DNA of 51,020 bases. Origin: Alphaproteobacteria bacterium (lineage in GTDB: Bacteria; Bacteroidota; Bacteroidia; Bacteroidales; FEN-979). The position numbers were made by a program, and so were the translations under genes. Every line of letters begins with the position of its first letter. Within the stretch, counting starts at the first letter, position 1. The notes beneath the pieces were generated by a model that did no database searches, was not told the origin of the DNA, and saw nothing but the letters and a program-made list of their open reading frames with translations. Location of the stretch: assembly GCA_009928665.1 (NCBI GenBank), contig SACF01000027.1, positions 1-51,020 of the forward strand, given 5' to 3'. Positions 1-6,388 of this stretch are shown here, piece by piece.

Positions 1-44
1 TTTGCCTTGAATTCTGCGCTAAATGTTCTTCTTGATCTTTTCAT
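1..44 (-). CDS. IS3-family transposase OrfA, N-terminal 14 codons only
   Basis: The reverse complement of 1-44 translates as MKRSRRTFSAEFKA, which is the characteristic opening of IS3-type OrfA proteins (HTH_Tnp_1 family; the consensus begins with basic residues followed by F-x-x-E-F-K). OrfA supplies the DNA-binding helix-turn-helix half of the transposase, and OrfB, with the DDE catalytic domain, is normally made by frameshifting from it. Only the first 14 codons are inside the window, so intactness cannot be judged. The identification rests on a short but distinctive peptide and on the IS3-like terminal sequence just upstream. Confidence 0.7.
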   Translation of the reverse strand, partial: MKRSRRTFSAEFKA

Positions 45-94
45 ATGACAGAAATTTTAAAATTACAAAATTCCTGTCCAGTTTTTTTAGACCA
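1..94 (-). mobile_element. End of an IS3-family insertion sequence (partial, runs off the left edge)
   Basis: The minus strand shows a typical IS3 left end. It begins TGGTCTAAAAAAACTGGACA (complement of 75-94), has a short AT-rich leader, and then an ATG at 44 that opens a transposase OrfA reading frame. A terminal TG followed closely by a ...CTGGACA motif is usual for IS3 inverted repeats. The outer boundary is placed at 94 on that basis. The other end, the rest of OrfA and OrfB lie outside the window, so the target-site duplication cannot be checked. Confidence 0.7.
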
Positions 95-160
95 TCACAC
101 ATGTTTTTGTTTGACAATTGTAAATCTAAATATAAAAACTTATAAAGTTCAAGGTCTAAT

Positions 161-168
161 TATTTTTG
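161..168 (+). promoter_or_regulatory. Candidate -7 box (TATTTTTG) for the 20-residue-repeat protein gene
   Basis: TATTTTTG fits the Bacteroidota sigma-A -7 consensus TAnnTTTG. It lies about 60 bases before the ATG at 228. No clear TTTG is seen 19-20 bases upstream, so the call rests on the -7 box and its position alone. Confidence 0.4.
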
Positions 169-227
169 TACTTTAGATAAACCATAGCATAAATTTGTAT
201 TATACTGTATATCTTAAGATTGTAACT

Positions 228-704
228 ATGAAAAAAATTATCCTATTGATGATTCTGTTGAATATAAGTTCCGGAATCTACTCACAAATCAAGGTATATA
301 AAGGAACATCCAGTTATAGTTCCGACGTGATATGCAATGTGGATGATGACAAGGTGTATAAGAAAAACTCATCCAATTCTTCGGATGTTCTTTGTAATAT
401 TTCGGGAAACCGGGTTTACAAGGGAAATTCCAGCTATTCCAGTGATGTCATTTATACCATCAAAGATGGAAAAGTTTACAAGGGAACATCCAGTTATAGC
501 TCTGACGTTGAATTTACCATCAGGGACGGAAAGGTATATAAGGAAAATTCATCCTATTCCAGCGACATCATAGCAACAATCAAGGATGGTAAAGTTTATA
601 GTGGGACATCATCTTACAGTTCAGACATCGAATTCACAATCGATGGAAATCTTACGATTGAAGAGTTTGTTGCGGTCTGGTTTTCAGTGAAATATTGCTA
701 TTGA
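228..704 (+). CDS. Secreted protein built of six 20-residue repeats
   Basis: Start chosen at 228 because a clean signal peptide begins there (MKKIILLMILLNISSGIYSQ, probable cleavage before Q). An upstream in-frame codon at 195 would add 11 residues ahead of it. After the signal the protein is six back-to-back 20-residue units with consensus KVYKGTSSYSSDVxxTIxDG, followed by a 17-residue tail rich in aromatic residues. A strict period with alternating hydrophobic positions (VY, SYS, V-x-x-x-I) and a DG turn suggests a beta-repeat fold, one strand pair per unit. Similar short periodic secreted proteins occur in Bacteroidota, but I do not recognise a characterised family. No T9SS sorting domain or lipobox is present. 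It lies next to an IS end and has its own likely promoter. Confidence 0.75.
   Translation: MKKIILLMILLNISSGIYSQIKVYKGTSSYSSDVICNVDDDKVYKKNSSNSSDVLCNISGNRVYKGNSSYSSDVIYTIKDGKVYKGTSSYSSDVEFTIRDGKVYKENSSYSSDIIATIKDGKVYSGTSSYSSDIEFTIDGNLTIEEFVAVWFSVKYCY
291..650 (+). repeat. Six in-frame 60-bp tandem repeats inside the secreted repeat protein
   Basis: Units start at 291, 351, 411, 471, 531 and 591, each exactly 60 bp (20 codons). Units 1 and 4 share the DNA string GGAACATCCAGTTATAG. Units 2 and 5 share AAAAATTC/ACTCATCC-type variants. The exact period and partial DNA identity indicate growth by in-frame unit duplication. Confidence 0.85.
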
Positions 705-761
705 AAAGGAATAAAAAAGGAAATGAATATGATAACAATGCAATAAAGTATAACTTTGCTT

Positions 762-980
762 ATGGCATTCTCAGGCAAGATAAATGTTAAACCAGGACCG
801 TTAACTTTGGGGGATCAATTTGAAGTGTACAAGAGGGATCAATTAGAGTGTAAAATCCAGCGTACTTATCGGATCCTTGATTTTCAGAATCAACTTTGTT
901 TCCGGATCTCATTCTTCGATGAAAACTGGACCGGGAGAAGGTTGATTTCTGCAATGTTTAACAATAGCTCAAAGAAATGA
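762..980 (+). CDS. Small hypothetical protein overlapping the next gene by ATGA
   Basis: A 72-codon frame from the ATG at 762 (an in-frame TTG lies at 756). The product has alternating charged and hydrophobic stretches (for example RTYRILDFQN, RISFFDENWTGR) and no signal peptide or membrane segment. I do not recognise a family. Its stop codon overlaps the start of the following lipoprotein gene as ATGA (977-980), a common sign of translational coupling, which favours a real gene. Against it, a TAACTTTG box at 751-758 could be a -7 promoter element placing the transcription start after this ATG. It may also be the tail of a decayed gene. Confidence 0.35.
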   Translation: MAFSGKINVKPGPLTLGDQFEVYKRDQLECKIQRTYRILDFQNQLCFRISFFDENWTGRRLISAMFNNSSKK

Positions 981-2098
981 AACGACGCGCTTTTTTATTG
1001 CCCTTGTTGTTCCTGATGTTCGTCACATTGCTCTCCTGCAGCAAGAAGGAGGAGCAGCCAACTGATCCCAACCAGCCATACATCGACAAGATGAAATCTG
1101 CCTGCGATTCGGTGATCAATAACACACCTGTACCGGGGCTGGTGGCGCTGGTGGTTGATAACAAGAAAGGTATCGACTGGATCTATGCAGCCGGGGTAAG
1201 CGATAAGGTGACCGGGGCTCCGATGGATGTGAACCACACCTTCAGGATTGCCAGCAATACCAAGACATTTACAGGCACGGTACTGCTGCAGTTGGTCGAC
1301 GAAGGAAAAATATCCCTCAGTGACCCGCTCTCAAAATTCTTCCCTGAATATCCCCATTCCGACAGCATCACCGTCACCATGCTGGCCAACATGTCAAGCG
1401 GCATTTTCGATTACTTTGATGATGAACAATGGGTGAACACGATAAAGAATGATCCGATGCATGTGTGGTCGCCAGGAGAAATCGTTGCACTTGCATTTTC
1501 GCACCCTTTGCTCTTTACACCGGGAACTCAGTTTAAATACACCAATACAAACACATTCCTGCTGGGCATGATCATCGAGCAGGTCACAGGCAACCTGCTT
1601 GAGACAGAGATAACCAACCGCATCATTAGGCCACTGGGTTTGCTTAAAACGGGATTCCTCCCTTCAGGTGCCGGTTTTCCAGGTCCGCACGGACGGGGAT
1701 ATGACTTTGGCGAACTCGGGGTGACGGGCGATGTGACCGAATCATACGATATCTCAAATACCTGGGCTGCCGGTGCGGTGTATTCCACCCCGAGAGAGCT
1801 GCAAAAATATATCGAACGATTGGTCGAAGGTGGTTTCTTAAGTGATTCCCTTCAGGACCACAGGCTGAACAAAGATTTTCAGTATATGAACCCTATCCGG
1901 TCTTACGGCTTATGTCTTTCAAAACTGGAAACCTTTTACGGACATAATGGCATTGTGTGGGGCTATGTATCATCCATGTATCACAGCCATGAGAGACAAT
2001 GCACGGTGATCATCTACTACAACCTTTCGCAGCCGGCGACACAGCTTCCCGACAATCTTTTCGGTAAATTTTGCAGGATACTCTACCCCGCTCAGTAA
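977..2098 (+). CDS. Serine hydrolase lipoprotein of the class C beta-lactamase family
   Basis: A 373-residue protein with a lipoprotein signal peptide (hydrophobic stretch ending in the lipobox LLSC, Cys 21), so it should be anchored in an envelope membrane. The beta-lactamase / D-Ala-D-Ala carboxypeptidase fold (PF00144) is shown by an SxxK motif (SNTK, near residue 93) holding the nucleophilic Ser and general-base Lys, a YxN motif in KYTNTNTF, and an HNG near the C-terminus replacing the usual KTG, as is common in this family. Members act as peptidases, esterases or carboxypeptidases on peptidoglycan stems or small substrates. The substrate here cannot be told, and true beta-lactamase activity should not be assumed. 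Its start overlaps the preceding small frame by four bases. Confidence 0.85.
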   Translation: MKRRAFLLPLLFLMFVTLLSCSKKEEQPTDPNQPYIDKMKSACDSVINNTPVPGLVALVVDNKKGIDWIYAAGVSDKVTGAPMDVNHTFRIASNTKTFTGTVLLQLVDEGKISLSDPLSKFFPEYPHSDSITVTMLANMSSGIFDYFDDEQWVNTIKNDPMHVWSPGEIVALAFSHPLLFTPGTQFKYTNTNTFLLGMIIEQVTGNLLETEITNRIIRPLGLLKTGFLPSGAGFPGPHGRGYDFGELGVTGDVTESYDISNTWAAGAVYSTPRELQKYIERLVEGGFLSDSLQDHRLNKDFQYMNPIRSYGLCLSKLETFYGHNGIVWGYVSSMYHSHERQCTVIIYYNLSQPATQLPDNLFGKFCRILYPAQ

Positions 2099-2264
2099 TA
2101 ATCACAGCATTTTACCGATTCAAGATCATGCTCTTCCCTTTAAGTGGTTTTTCCAGTTACAAATATGTTTCTTTTATCAGGATTCGGTTACTGCTTGAGA
2201 ACATTTCAGCAATGCTTAGTAGTATAGGTTGTGGGGGTTACACAGGATGTATCATAAAAATGAA

Positions 2265-2284
2265 AGACAGGTAAAAACCTGTCT
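2265..2284 (-). terminator. Hairpin likely terminating tRNA-Leu
   Basis: AGACAGGT-AAAA-ACCTGTCT forms a perfect 8-bp stem with a 4-base loop. Read on the minus strand it is followed by TTCATTTTTAT, a T-rich tract, about 90 bases downstream of the tRNA. It could also serve the plus-strand lipoprotein gene, though no T-run follows on that strand. Confidence 0.5.
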
Positions 2285-2375
2285 CCCAGTCAATTATTAT
2301 TACATAATTTATTACATCAACCCATTGTGGTCTTTGTAATCGACTGATTATCTGTTATCTAATCGGTCTTATTAG

Positions 2376-2459
2376 TACCCTGGGCCGGAATCGAACCGGC
2401 ACGAGTGTTACCTCATTGGTTTTTGAGACCAACGCGTCTACCTATTCCGCCACCAGGGC
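2376..2459 (-). tRNA. tRNA-Leu, anticodon CAA
   Basis: On the minus strand an 84-base cloverleaf can be drawn. The acceptor stem is GCCCTGG/CCAGGGT (first pair G-U) with discriminator A. The anticodon stem TTGGT/ACCAA has loop CTCAAAA, giving anticodon CAA. There is a long variable arm typical of class II leucine tRNAs, and a T arm GCCGGTTCGATTCCGGC. The CCA end is not encoded, as the discriminator is followed by CTA. It reads UUG codons. A canonical promoter lies about 30 bases upstream. Confidence 0.95.
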
Positions 2460-2488
2460 AAATGGGGACTGGTTTTGAAATTGAGTGG

Positions 2489-2519
2489 CAAAGGTACAAA
2501 TTCTCTTCCAACTGACAAA
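2489..2519 (-). promoter_or_regulatory. Canonical promoter of tRNA-Leu
   Basis: On the minus strand TTTG (2516-2519) is followed after exactly 19 bases by TACCTTTG (2489-2496), the full Bacteroidota -33/-7 consensus TTTG-N19-TAnnTTTG. The expected transcription start falls about 20-25 bases before the mature tRNA 5' end. Confidence 0.75.
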
Positions 2520-2628
2520 CATCGTTCTGAGGATTGGAAAAGACAAAAGAGAACGGTCCCCGTTTTTAATTTTCCATTTTCAATTTTCAATTCTTTTTCG
2601 TCCGCTGGTCCGCCTGTTCATATTTTAA

Positions 2629-2660
2629 TTTGCATCGATTTCTTTAATAAATTATCTTCG
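2629..2660 (+). promoter_or_regulatory. Promoter of prs
   Basis: TTTG (2629-2632), a 20-base spacer and TATCTTCG (2653-2660, one mismatch to TAnnTTTG) lie just before the prs ATG at 2684, predicting a leader of about 15-20 bases. It sits back to back with the tRNA-Leu promoter. Confidence 0.6.
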
Positions 2661-2683
2661 CAGCCTAAAATCCCCCCTGTTTT

Positions 2684-3616
2684 ATGGCAGCAAAGATTAA
2701 CATCTTTTCAGGTTCGGCTACCGCGTACCTGGCTGAGAAAATTGCGCAAAGTTATGGCATCGAACTCGGTAAAGTTTCGGTGGTTCGGTTTGCCGACGGC
2801 GAATTCCAGCCCTCCTACGAAGAAAATATCCGGGGGTCTGATGTCTTCCTGATCCAGTCGACCTATGCTCCCTCCGACAACCTGATGGAACTGCTCATGC
2901 TCATCGACGCCGCCCGTCGGGCATCTGCCAGGTCGATCGTGGCTGTTATCCCCTATTTCGGTTATGCCCGCCAGGACCGTAAGGACAAGCCCCGCGTATC
3001 GATCGCTTCCAAACTGGTGGCCAACCTGCTTTCGGCAGCCGGCGTACACCGCATCATCGCCCTCGACCTGCACGCCGACCAGATCCAGGGATTCTTCGAC
3101 GTTCCGGTCGACCACCTCTATGCCTCTTCGGTCTTCATTCCTTACCTCAAATCATTACACCTGCCCGAACTTATATTTGCCTCCCCCGACACCGGCGGAA
3201 CCCGCAGGGCCGGCTCGTATGCTAAATTCTTCCATACCAACTTTGTCATCTGCTATAAGCACCGGTCAAAACCCAACGAAGTGGCCAAAATGAGACTTGT
3301 CGGCGATGTCAAAGGGAAAGATGTAGTACTGCTCGACGATATCGTCGACACCGGCGGGACCCTTTGCAAGGCCGCAGAGATCATCATGCAACAGGGAGCT
3401 TCTTCCGTCCGCGCCATGGTGACCCACCCCCTGCTGTCGGGGAAAGCTTATGAAAATATCGAGTCCTCGGCCCTGACCGAACTCGCCGTCACCGATACCA
3501 TCCCGTTCCATCACGAAAGTCAGAAAATAAAGGTGCTCAGCACGGCCGACCTCTTCGCAGAAGTCATCCGGCGTTTAAAAAGGAAAGAATCCATCTCCTC
3601 CCTGTTCCAATTCTGA
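2684..3616 (+). CDS. prs: Ribose-phosphate pyrophosphokinase
   Basis: A 310-residue cytosolic enzyme making phosphoribosyl pyrophosphate from ribose 5-phosphate and ATP, the precursor for purine, pyrimidine, histidine, tryptophan and NAD synthesis. Length and layout match the class I family: an N-terminal domain with FADGE and the RQDRKDKPR flexible-loop segment (around residue 95), ALDLHADQIQGFFD in the middle, and the PRPP-binding loop DDIVDTGGT near residue 217. The start at 2684 is the first ATG after the predicted promoter and gives the expected N-terminus. It appears monocistronic, since the next gene, for L25, has its own promoter. No anomalies seen. Confidence 0.97.
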   Translation: MAAKINIFSGSATAYLAEKIAQSYGIELGKVSVVRFADGEFQPSYEENIRGSDVFLIQSTYAPSDNLMELLMLIDAARRASARSIVAVIPYFGYARQDRKDKPRVSIASKLVANLLSAAGVHRIIALDLHADQIQGFFDVPVDHLYASSVFIPYLKSLHLPELIFASPDTGGTRRAGSYAKFFHTNFVICYKHRSKPNEVAKMRLVGDVKGKDVVLLDDIVDTGGTLCKAAEIIMQQGASSVRAMVTHPLLSGKAYENIESSALTELAVTDTIPFHHESQKIKVLSTADLFAEVIRRLKRKESISSLFQF

Positions 3617-3851
3617 CTATCCCACCATCTGGTTTGATTGGATTGCTGTTTTCGGTTTTCAATTTATAACTCGACATATAAATTATTGTATATCTACGAT
3701 CGAACCGGTTGTCGAAATTTTCGCGACTCAGTATAAAAACGTATACCGCTGATTACAAGGATATTTCACCAACCTCGTGTCTGGTTTTTGTGAAAATGAC
3801 TTTCCGAAGTAATAACAGTTGTTGATTTGCATCGGATGTCCGATTTTTTCT

Positions 3852-3859
3852 TACCTTTG
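3852..3859 (+). promoter_or_regulatory. -7 box (TACCTTTG) of the L25 gene
   Basis: TACCTTTG matches TAnnTTTG exactly. A TTTG at 3826-3829 lies 22 bases upstream, slightly more than the usual 19-20. The leader to the ATG at 3943 would be about 75 bases. Confidence 0.55.
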
Positions 3860-3860
3860 C

Positions 3861-3894
3861 AGGCCTGAAAAAGCCGGGTATGGCCCGACGGCCT
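3861..3894 (+). promoter_or_regulatory. Structured 5' leader of the L25 gene
   Basis: In the predicted transcript leader AGGCC (3861-3865) can pair with GGCCT (3890-3894), enclosing an inner CGGG/CCCG hairpin (3875-3878 with 3884-3887). Ribosomal protein genes often carry autoregulatory leaders. Here only the pairing potential is seen; regulation is inference. Confidence 0.35.
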
Positions 3895-3942
3895 TTAATG
3901 TACCAGCTAACAGGATTTATTTATTAACCAATACTTTTAAAA

Positions 3943-4557
3943 ATGAAAACGGTATCATTGAGCGGTTCTCTTCGTGAGAACGTAGGGAAAAAAGATGCCA
4001 AACTGAATCGCAGATCGGGGATGGTTCCCTGTGTGATTTATGGCGGGAAAGAACAAGTTCACTTTGTAGCGGATGAAAAAATGCTGGCTAAGGTCATGCA
4101 TACTCCCGTCACTTACATCTTCAACCTGAATATCAACGGAAAAGAATACAGTACGATTATCCAGGATGTCCAGTATCATCCGGTAACCGACCGGATGCTG
4201 CATGTCGACTTTAAAGAGATCGTTCCGGAAAAGCCGGTTACACTCAGCATTCCCATCAAGATCACGGGAACAGCGCCGGGCGTGCTCCGGGGCGGAAGAC
4301 TCATAAAAAAGATGCGTAAACTCGCCATCAAAGCCTTGGTACAGCATCTTCCGGATGATGTGACCGTAACGATCGACAATCTCGAAATCGGTGATTCTAT
4401 CAAAGTCAGCGATATGAAGGCTGAAAATGTGACCTTCCTCGATCCGGCCAGCAATGTGATCGTGGGCGTACGCACCGCGCGTGCTGTGGTTGAAGAGGCT
4501 GCTCCGGGCACGGAAGCCGCTGCCGAAACTGCTCCCGCCGAACCGGAAAAGAAATAA
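3943..4557 (+). CDS. rplY: 50S ribosomal protein L25/general stress protein Ctc
   Basis: A 204-residue 5S rRNA-binding ribosomal protein of the long (Ctc/TL5) type. The N-terminal L25 domain (about residues 5-90) contains RRSGMVPCVIYGG, the conserved RNA-contact segment. The second beta domain (about 95-180) ends with the NVTFLDPASNVIVGV strand. The C-terminus is a low-complexity Ala/Glu/Pro tail, common in Bacteroidota L25. It precedes pth, a pairing (rplY-pth) found in many bacteria and functionally linked to translation. A strong terminator follows, so pth is probably at least partly separately transcribed. Confidence 0.95.
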   Translation: MKTVSLSGSLRENVGKKDAKLNRRSGMVPCVIYGGKEQVHFVADEKMLAKVMHTPVTYIFNLNINGKEYSTIIQDVQYHPVTDRMLHVDFKEIVPEKPVTLSIPIKITGTAPGVLRGGRLIKKMRKLAIKALVQHLPDDVTVTIDNLEIGDSIKVSDMKAENVTFLDPASNVIVGVRTARAVVEEAAPGTEAAAETAPAEPEKK

Positions 4558-4586
4558 TCAGCAGGACCCGCCGGGTTCTTCAATGA

Positions 4587-4624
4587 GGAGGTGTAGGGCG
4601 CGTGGCTTTACACCTTCTTTTTTA
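4587..4624 (+). terminator. Intrinsic terminator after the L25 gene
   Basis: The stem GGAGGTGTA (4587-4595) pairs with TACACCTTC (4609-4617; one G-U), with a 13-base loop, followed directly by TTTTTT. Position and T-run fit a factor-independent terminator. Confidence 0.75.
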
Positions 4625-4663
4625 TTGAGTGATTGCGTGATTGCGTGAATAAGTGATTGGGAA

Positions 4664-5245
4664 ATGAAATATCTCATTGTTGGCTTGGGTAACATTGGCG
4701 ACGAATACGCCGACACCCGTCACAATATCGGATTCCTTGTAGCCGATGCGCTTGCCGGTTCGGGAGATGCATCGTTTAAATCAGATCGTCATGCCGCCGT
4801 CACAAAAATAACCCTGAAGGGACGTACCCTGGTGGTGATAAAACCCTCGACCTTTATGAACCTGAGCGGGAAAGCCGTCAGGTATTGGATGCAGAAAGAG
4901 GAAATTTCGCTTGAAAATATCCTGGTGATCGTTGATGACCTGGCTCTGCCGCTGGGTGCACTCCGCATGCGAACCAAAGGCAGCGACGGCGGGCATAACG
5001 GACTGATCAGCATCATCGAATATCTGGAATCGACCGATTTTACCCGCATCCGGTTCGGTATCGGCAACGACTTCGCCAAAGGATACCAGATCGATTATGT
5101 TCTGGGCAGATGGACCGATGAAGAGACGAAAATCCTGATCCCAAAGGTGAAGGAGGCAGTTGAAATGATTAAAAGTTTTGTGTTGATAGGCCCGGAGCGG
5201 ACCATGAATTTTTTTAACAAGCGGGGAAGGGGAGAAAAACCTTGA
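4664..5245 (+). CDS. pth: Peptidyl-tRNA hydrolase
   Basis: A 193-residue cytosolic enzyme that cleaves peptidyl-tRNA released from stalled ribosomes. Family hallmarks are all visible: GLGN near the N-terminus (Asn 10 region), DTRHNIGF with the catalytic His (residue 21), KPSTFMNLSG with the substrate Asn, VDDLALPLG with the conserved Asp, and GSDGGHNGL. Length is normal. The start lies right after a degenerate tandem GTGATTGC-type repeat (about 4625-4660). The gene is followed by a short A-rich gap with ATGCAAA repeats, then a convergent gene. Confidence 0.96.
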   Translation: MKYLIVGLGNIGDEYADTRHNIGFLVADALAGSGDASFKSDRHAAVTKITLKGRTLVVIKPSTFMNLSGKAVRYWMQKEEISLENILVIVDDLALPLGALRMRTKGSDGGHNGLISIIEYLESTDFTRIRFGIGNDFAKGYQIDYVLGRWTDEETKILIPKVKEAVEMIKSFVLIGPERTMNFFNKRGRGEKP

Positions 5246-5376
5246 AATTAAAGAAAGGCAAAATGCAAAGTGCAAAATGCAAAATAGGGCATCAGGATTT
5301 TGGCAATAATGAAAAGCGCCTATGGTGATTTATTTAATCCTATATGCCTTCATTTCTTCATACCTTTTCTTCCTTT

Positions 5377-5733
5377 TCATAACCGTATGATTTTCCGGGT
5401 TACCACCGAACCGTCGCGGGTGAATTGCAGGATGTAGAGACCTGCAGCGATCCGGCCAAAATCGATGGACGACTTCCGGGGAAGATCCTTTACCCCGAGG
5501 ACCATTTGCCCAAGATGGTCAAAAACTGCCAGGTCGAAATGTTCAACCATGGCTTCCACCGTCAATTTTTCTGCAACAGGTACCGGGTAGGTCCTAATCA
5601 GGCTGCCCGGGTCATCCACAGGCTCCGGTTTCCGTTCAAAAGCAAATTCCTTAACCGTAAATGAAAGAGAAGTTACGTTAGCCAGGCTGATCCATCCATA
5701 CAGGGTATCGTTTGGGCTTATCCTTCTTACGCT
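5377..5733 (-). CDS. T9SS sorting domain in the -1 frame of the upstream gene (C-terminal half of a split gene)
   Basis: This frame stays open from the frame change at 5733 to the stop at 5377. It first gives the link SVRRISPNDTLYGWISLANV, then a typical T9SS type A C-terminal sorting domain: YPVPVAEKLTVEA, a GQMV turn, the AAGLYILQF strand and the basic end TRKIIRL. The domain directs a protein through the type IX secretion system and is then removed or used for surface attachment. A GTG at 5619 is the only start-like codon, but it lies inside the domain, so independent translation makes little sense. With the overlapping frame at 5727-6305 it forms one protein of about 310 residues if a single -1 shift occurs at 5733-5739. 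Confidence 0.7.
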   Translation of the reverse strand, partial: SVRRISPNDTLYGWISLANVTSLSFTVKEFAFERKPEPVDDPGSLIRTYPVPVAEKLTVEAMVEHFDLAVFDHLGQMVLGVKDLPRKSSIDFGRIAAGLYILQFTRDGSVVTRKIIRL

Positions 5734-6305
5734 AAAAAATTACCTCCGGGATTTGTATAGAATGAACAAACATTGCATTGAAAACTGTAAACCAGATAGC
5801 TGACATATGCGAGATAAGCCGACGGCACCTTACACCAGTTTAACCGTCGGTCGATGGTATCGTTCAAATGCAGGGAAGCGGCCATCAGGCGGGTGCGGTA
5901 ATTACTGGAATCAAAATAATAACAAGTATCGATATATCCCGCTACCATTTCCCACCGATCTTTCTCTAAGGGGCTTAAGATCAGTCGGGAGTCTCCTGTT
6001 CCATTGATATAATCACCCAGTCCGTTAAGATACAGGTCGTACGTGTAATCCCCATCGAGGTCAAAATAAAATCCGGCGACCTTGGCAGCAACGGTGTACG
6101 GACAACCAACCAGAGTTGTATCGGGGTCAATATCCACGAAATAGTTTTCGGCGGTATACCGGCCTGCAATCATGCTTTGTGCCGGCAGGTCTGTTAGCAC
6201 AGCGAGCAGAAACAACCCCGTAAAACAAGCAAACACAATCATTCTCCGCCAATCAGGAGCACCGTCCTCGCCCCTTTTTGATACTTTGAATTTTGACATT
6301 TGCAC
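5727..6305 (-). CDS. Secreted protein, N-terminal half of a gene split by a -1 frame change
   Basis: A 192-residue frame with an N-terminal signal segment (MIVFACFTGLFLLAVLTDLPAQ). The ATG at 6242 opening that segment is a better start than 6305, because the 21 residues before it are encoded by intergenic-type repeat sequence. The mature part has many aromatic and Asp residues (FYFDLDGDYTYDLYL, GYIDTCYYFDSSNY) and four Cys. I recognise no family. It ends abruptly after NPGGNFLA at a stop directly behind the heptamer T TTT TTA, while the -1 frame continues into a T9SS sorting domain. So it is either a frameshifted gene, a homopolymer sequencing error, or a frameshifting gene. On its own it would reach the periplasm without a T9SS signal. 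Confidence 0.7.
   Translation of the reverse strand: MQMSKFKVSKRGEDGAPDWRRMIVFACFTGLFLLAVLTDLPAQSMIAGRYTAENYFVDIDPDTTLVGCPYTVAAKVAGFYFDLDGDYTYDLYLNGLGDYINGTGDSRLILSPLEKDRWEMVAGYIDTCYYFDSSNYRTRLMAASLHLNDTIDRRLNWCKVPSAYLAYVSYLVYSFQCNVCSFYTNPGGNFLA
5733..5739 (-). promoter_or_regulatory. T TTT TTA heptamer at the frame change
   Basis: In the zero frame the codons are AAT TTT TTA GCG TAA, so the heptamer T_TTT_TTA has the X_XXY_YYZ arrangement of a -1 slippery site. After a -1 slip the next codon is AGC and the frame runs on into the T9SS domain. One extra T would have the same effect, so an indel in the T6 run is the main alternative. Confidence 0.45.
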
Positions 6306-6385
6306 TTTGAATTTTGAATTATTTTTTCCCCTATTCGCTAATCGCTAATATCTAATCGCTTCTTTGAATTTTGAACTTTGAACTC
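6285..6385. repeat. Intergenic mosaic of short degenerate repeats
   Basis: A stretch of TTTGAATTTTGA-type units, a block TTCGCTAATCGCTAATATC, and again TTTGAATTTTGAACTTTGAA. The same unit types occur in many other gaps of this window. It lies between the start region of the split secreted gene and the end of the DUF218 gene. Confidence 0.7.
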
Positions 6386-6388
6386 CCG

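Larger units (their letters stand above)
3617..3942. other. Intergenic region between prs and the L25 gene
   Basis: A stretch of 326 bases with no credible reading frame. It holds the L25 promoter box at 3852-3859 and a structured leader (3861-3894). The first 230 bases are AT-rich, with short inverted repeats (for example AACCGGTT near 3705) but no convincing terminator for prs. Confidence 0.7.

Noticed and set aside
2071..2274. A 67-codon frame overlapping the end of the lipoprotein gene
   Set aside because: Low coding quality, no start signals, and it runs into the tRNA terminator hairpin.
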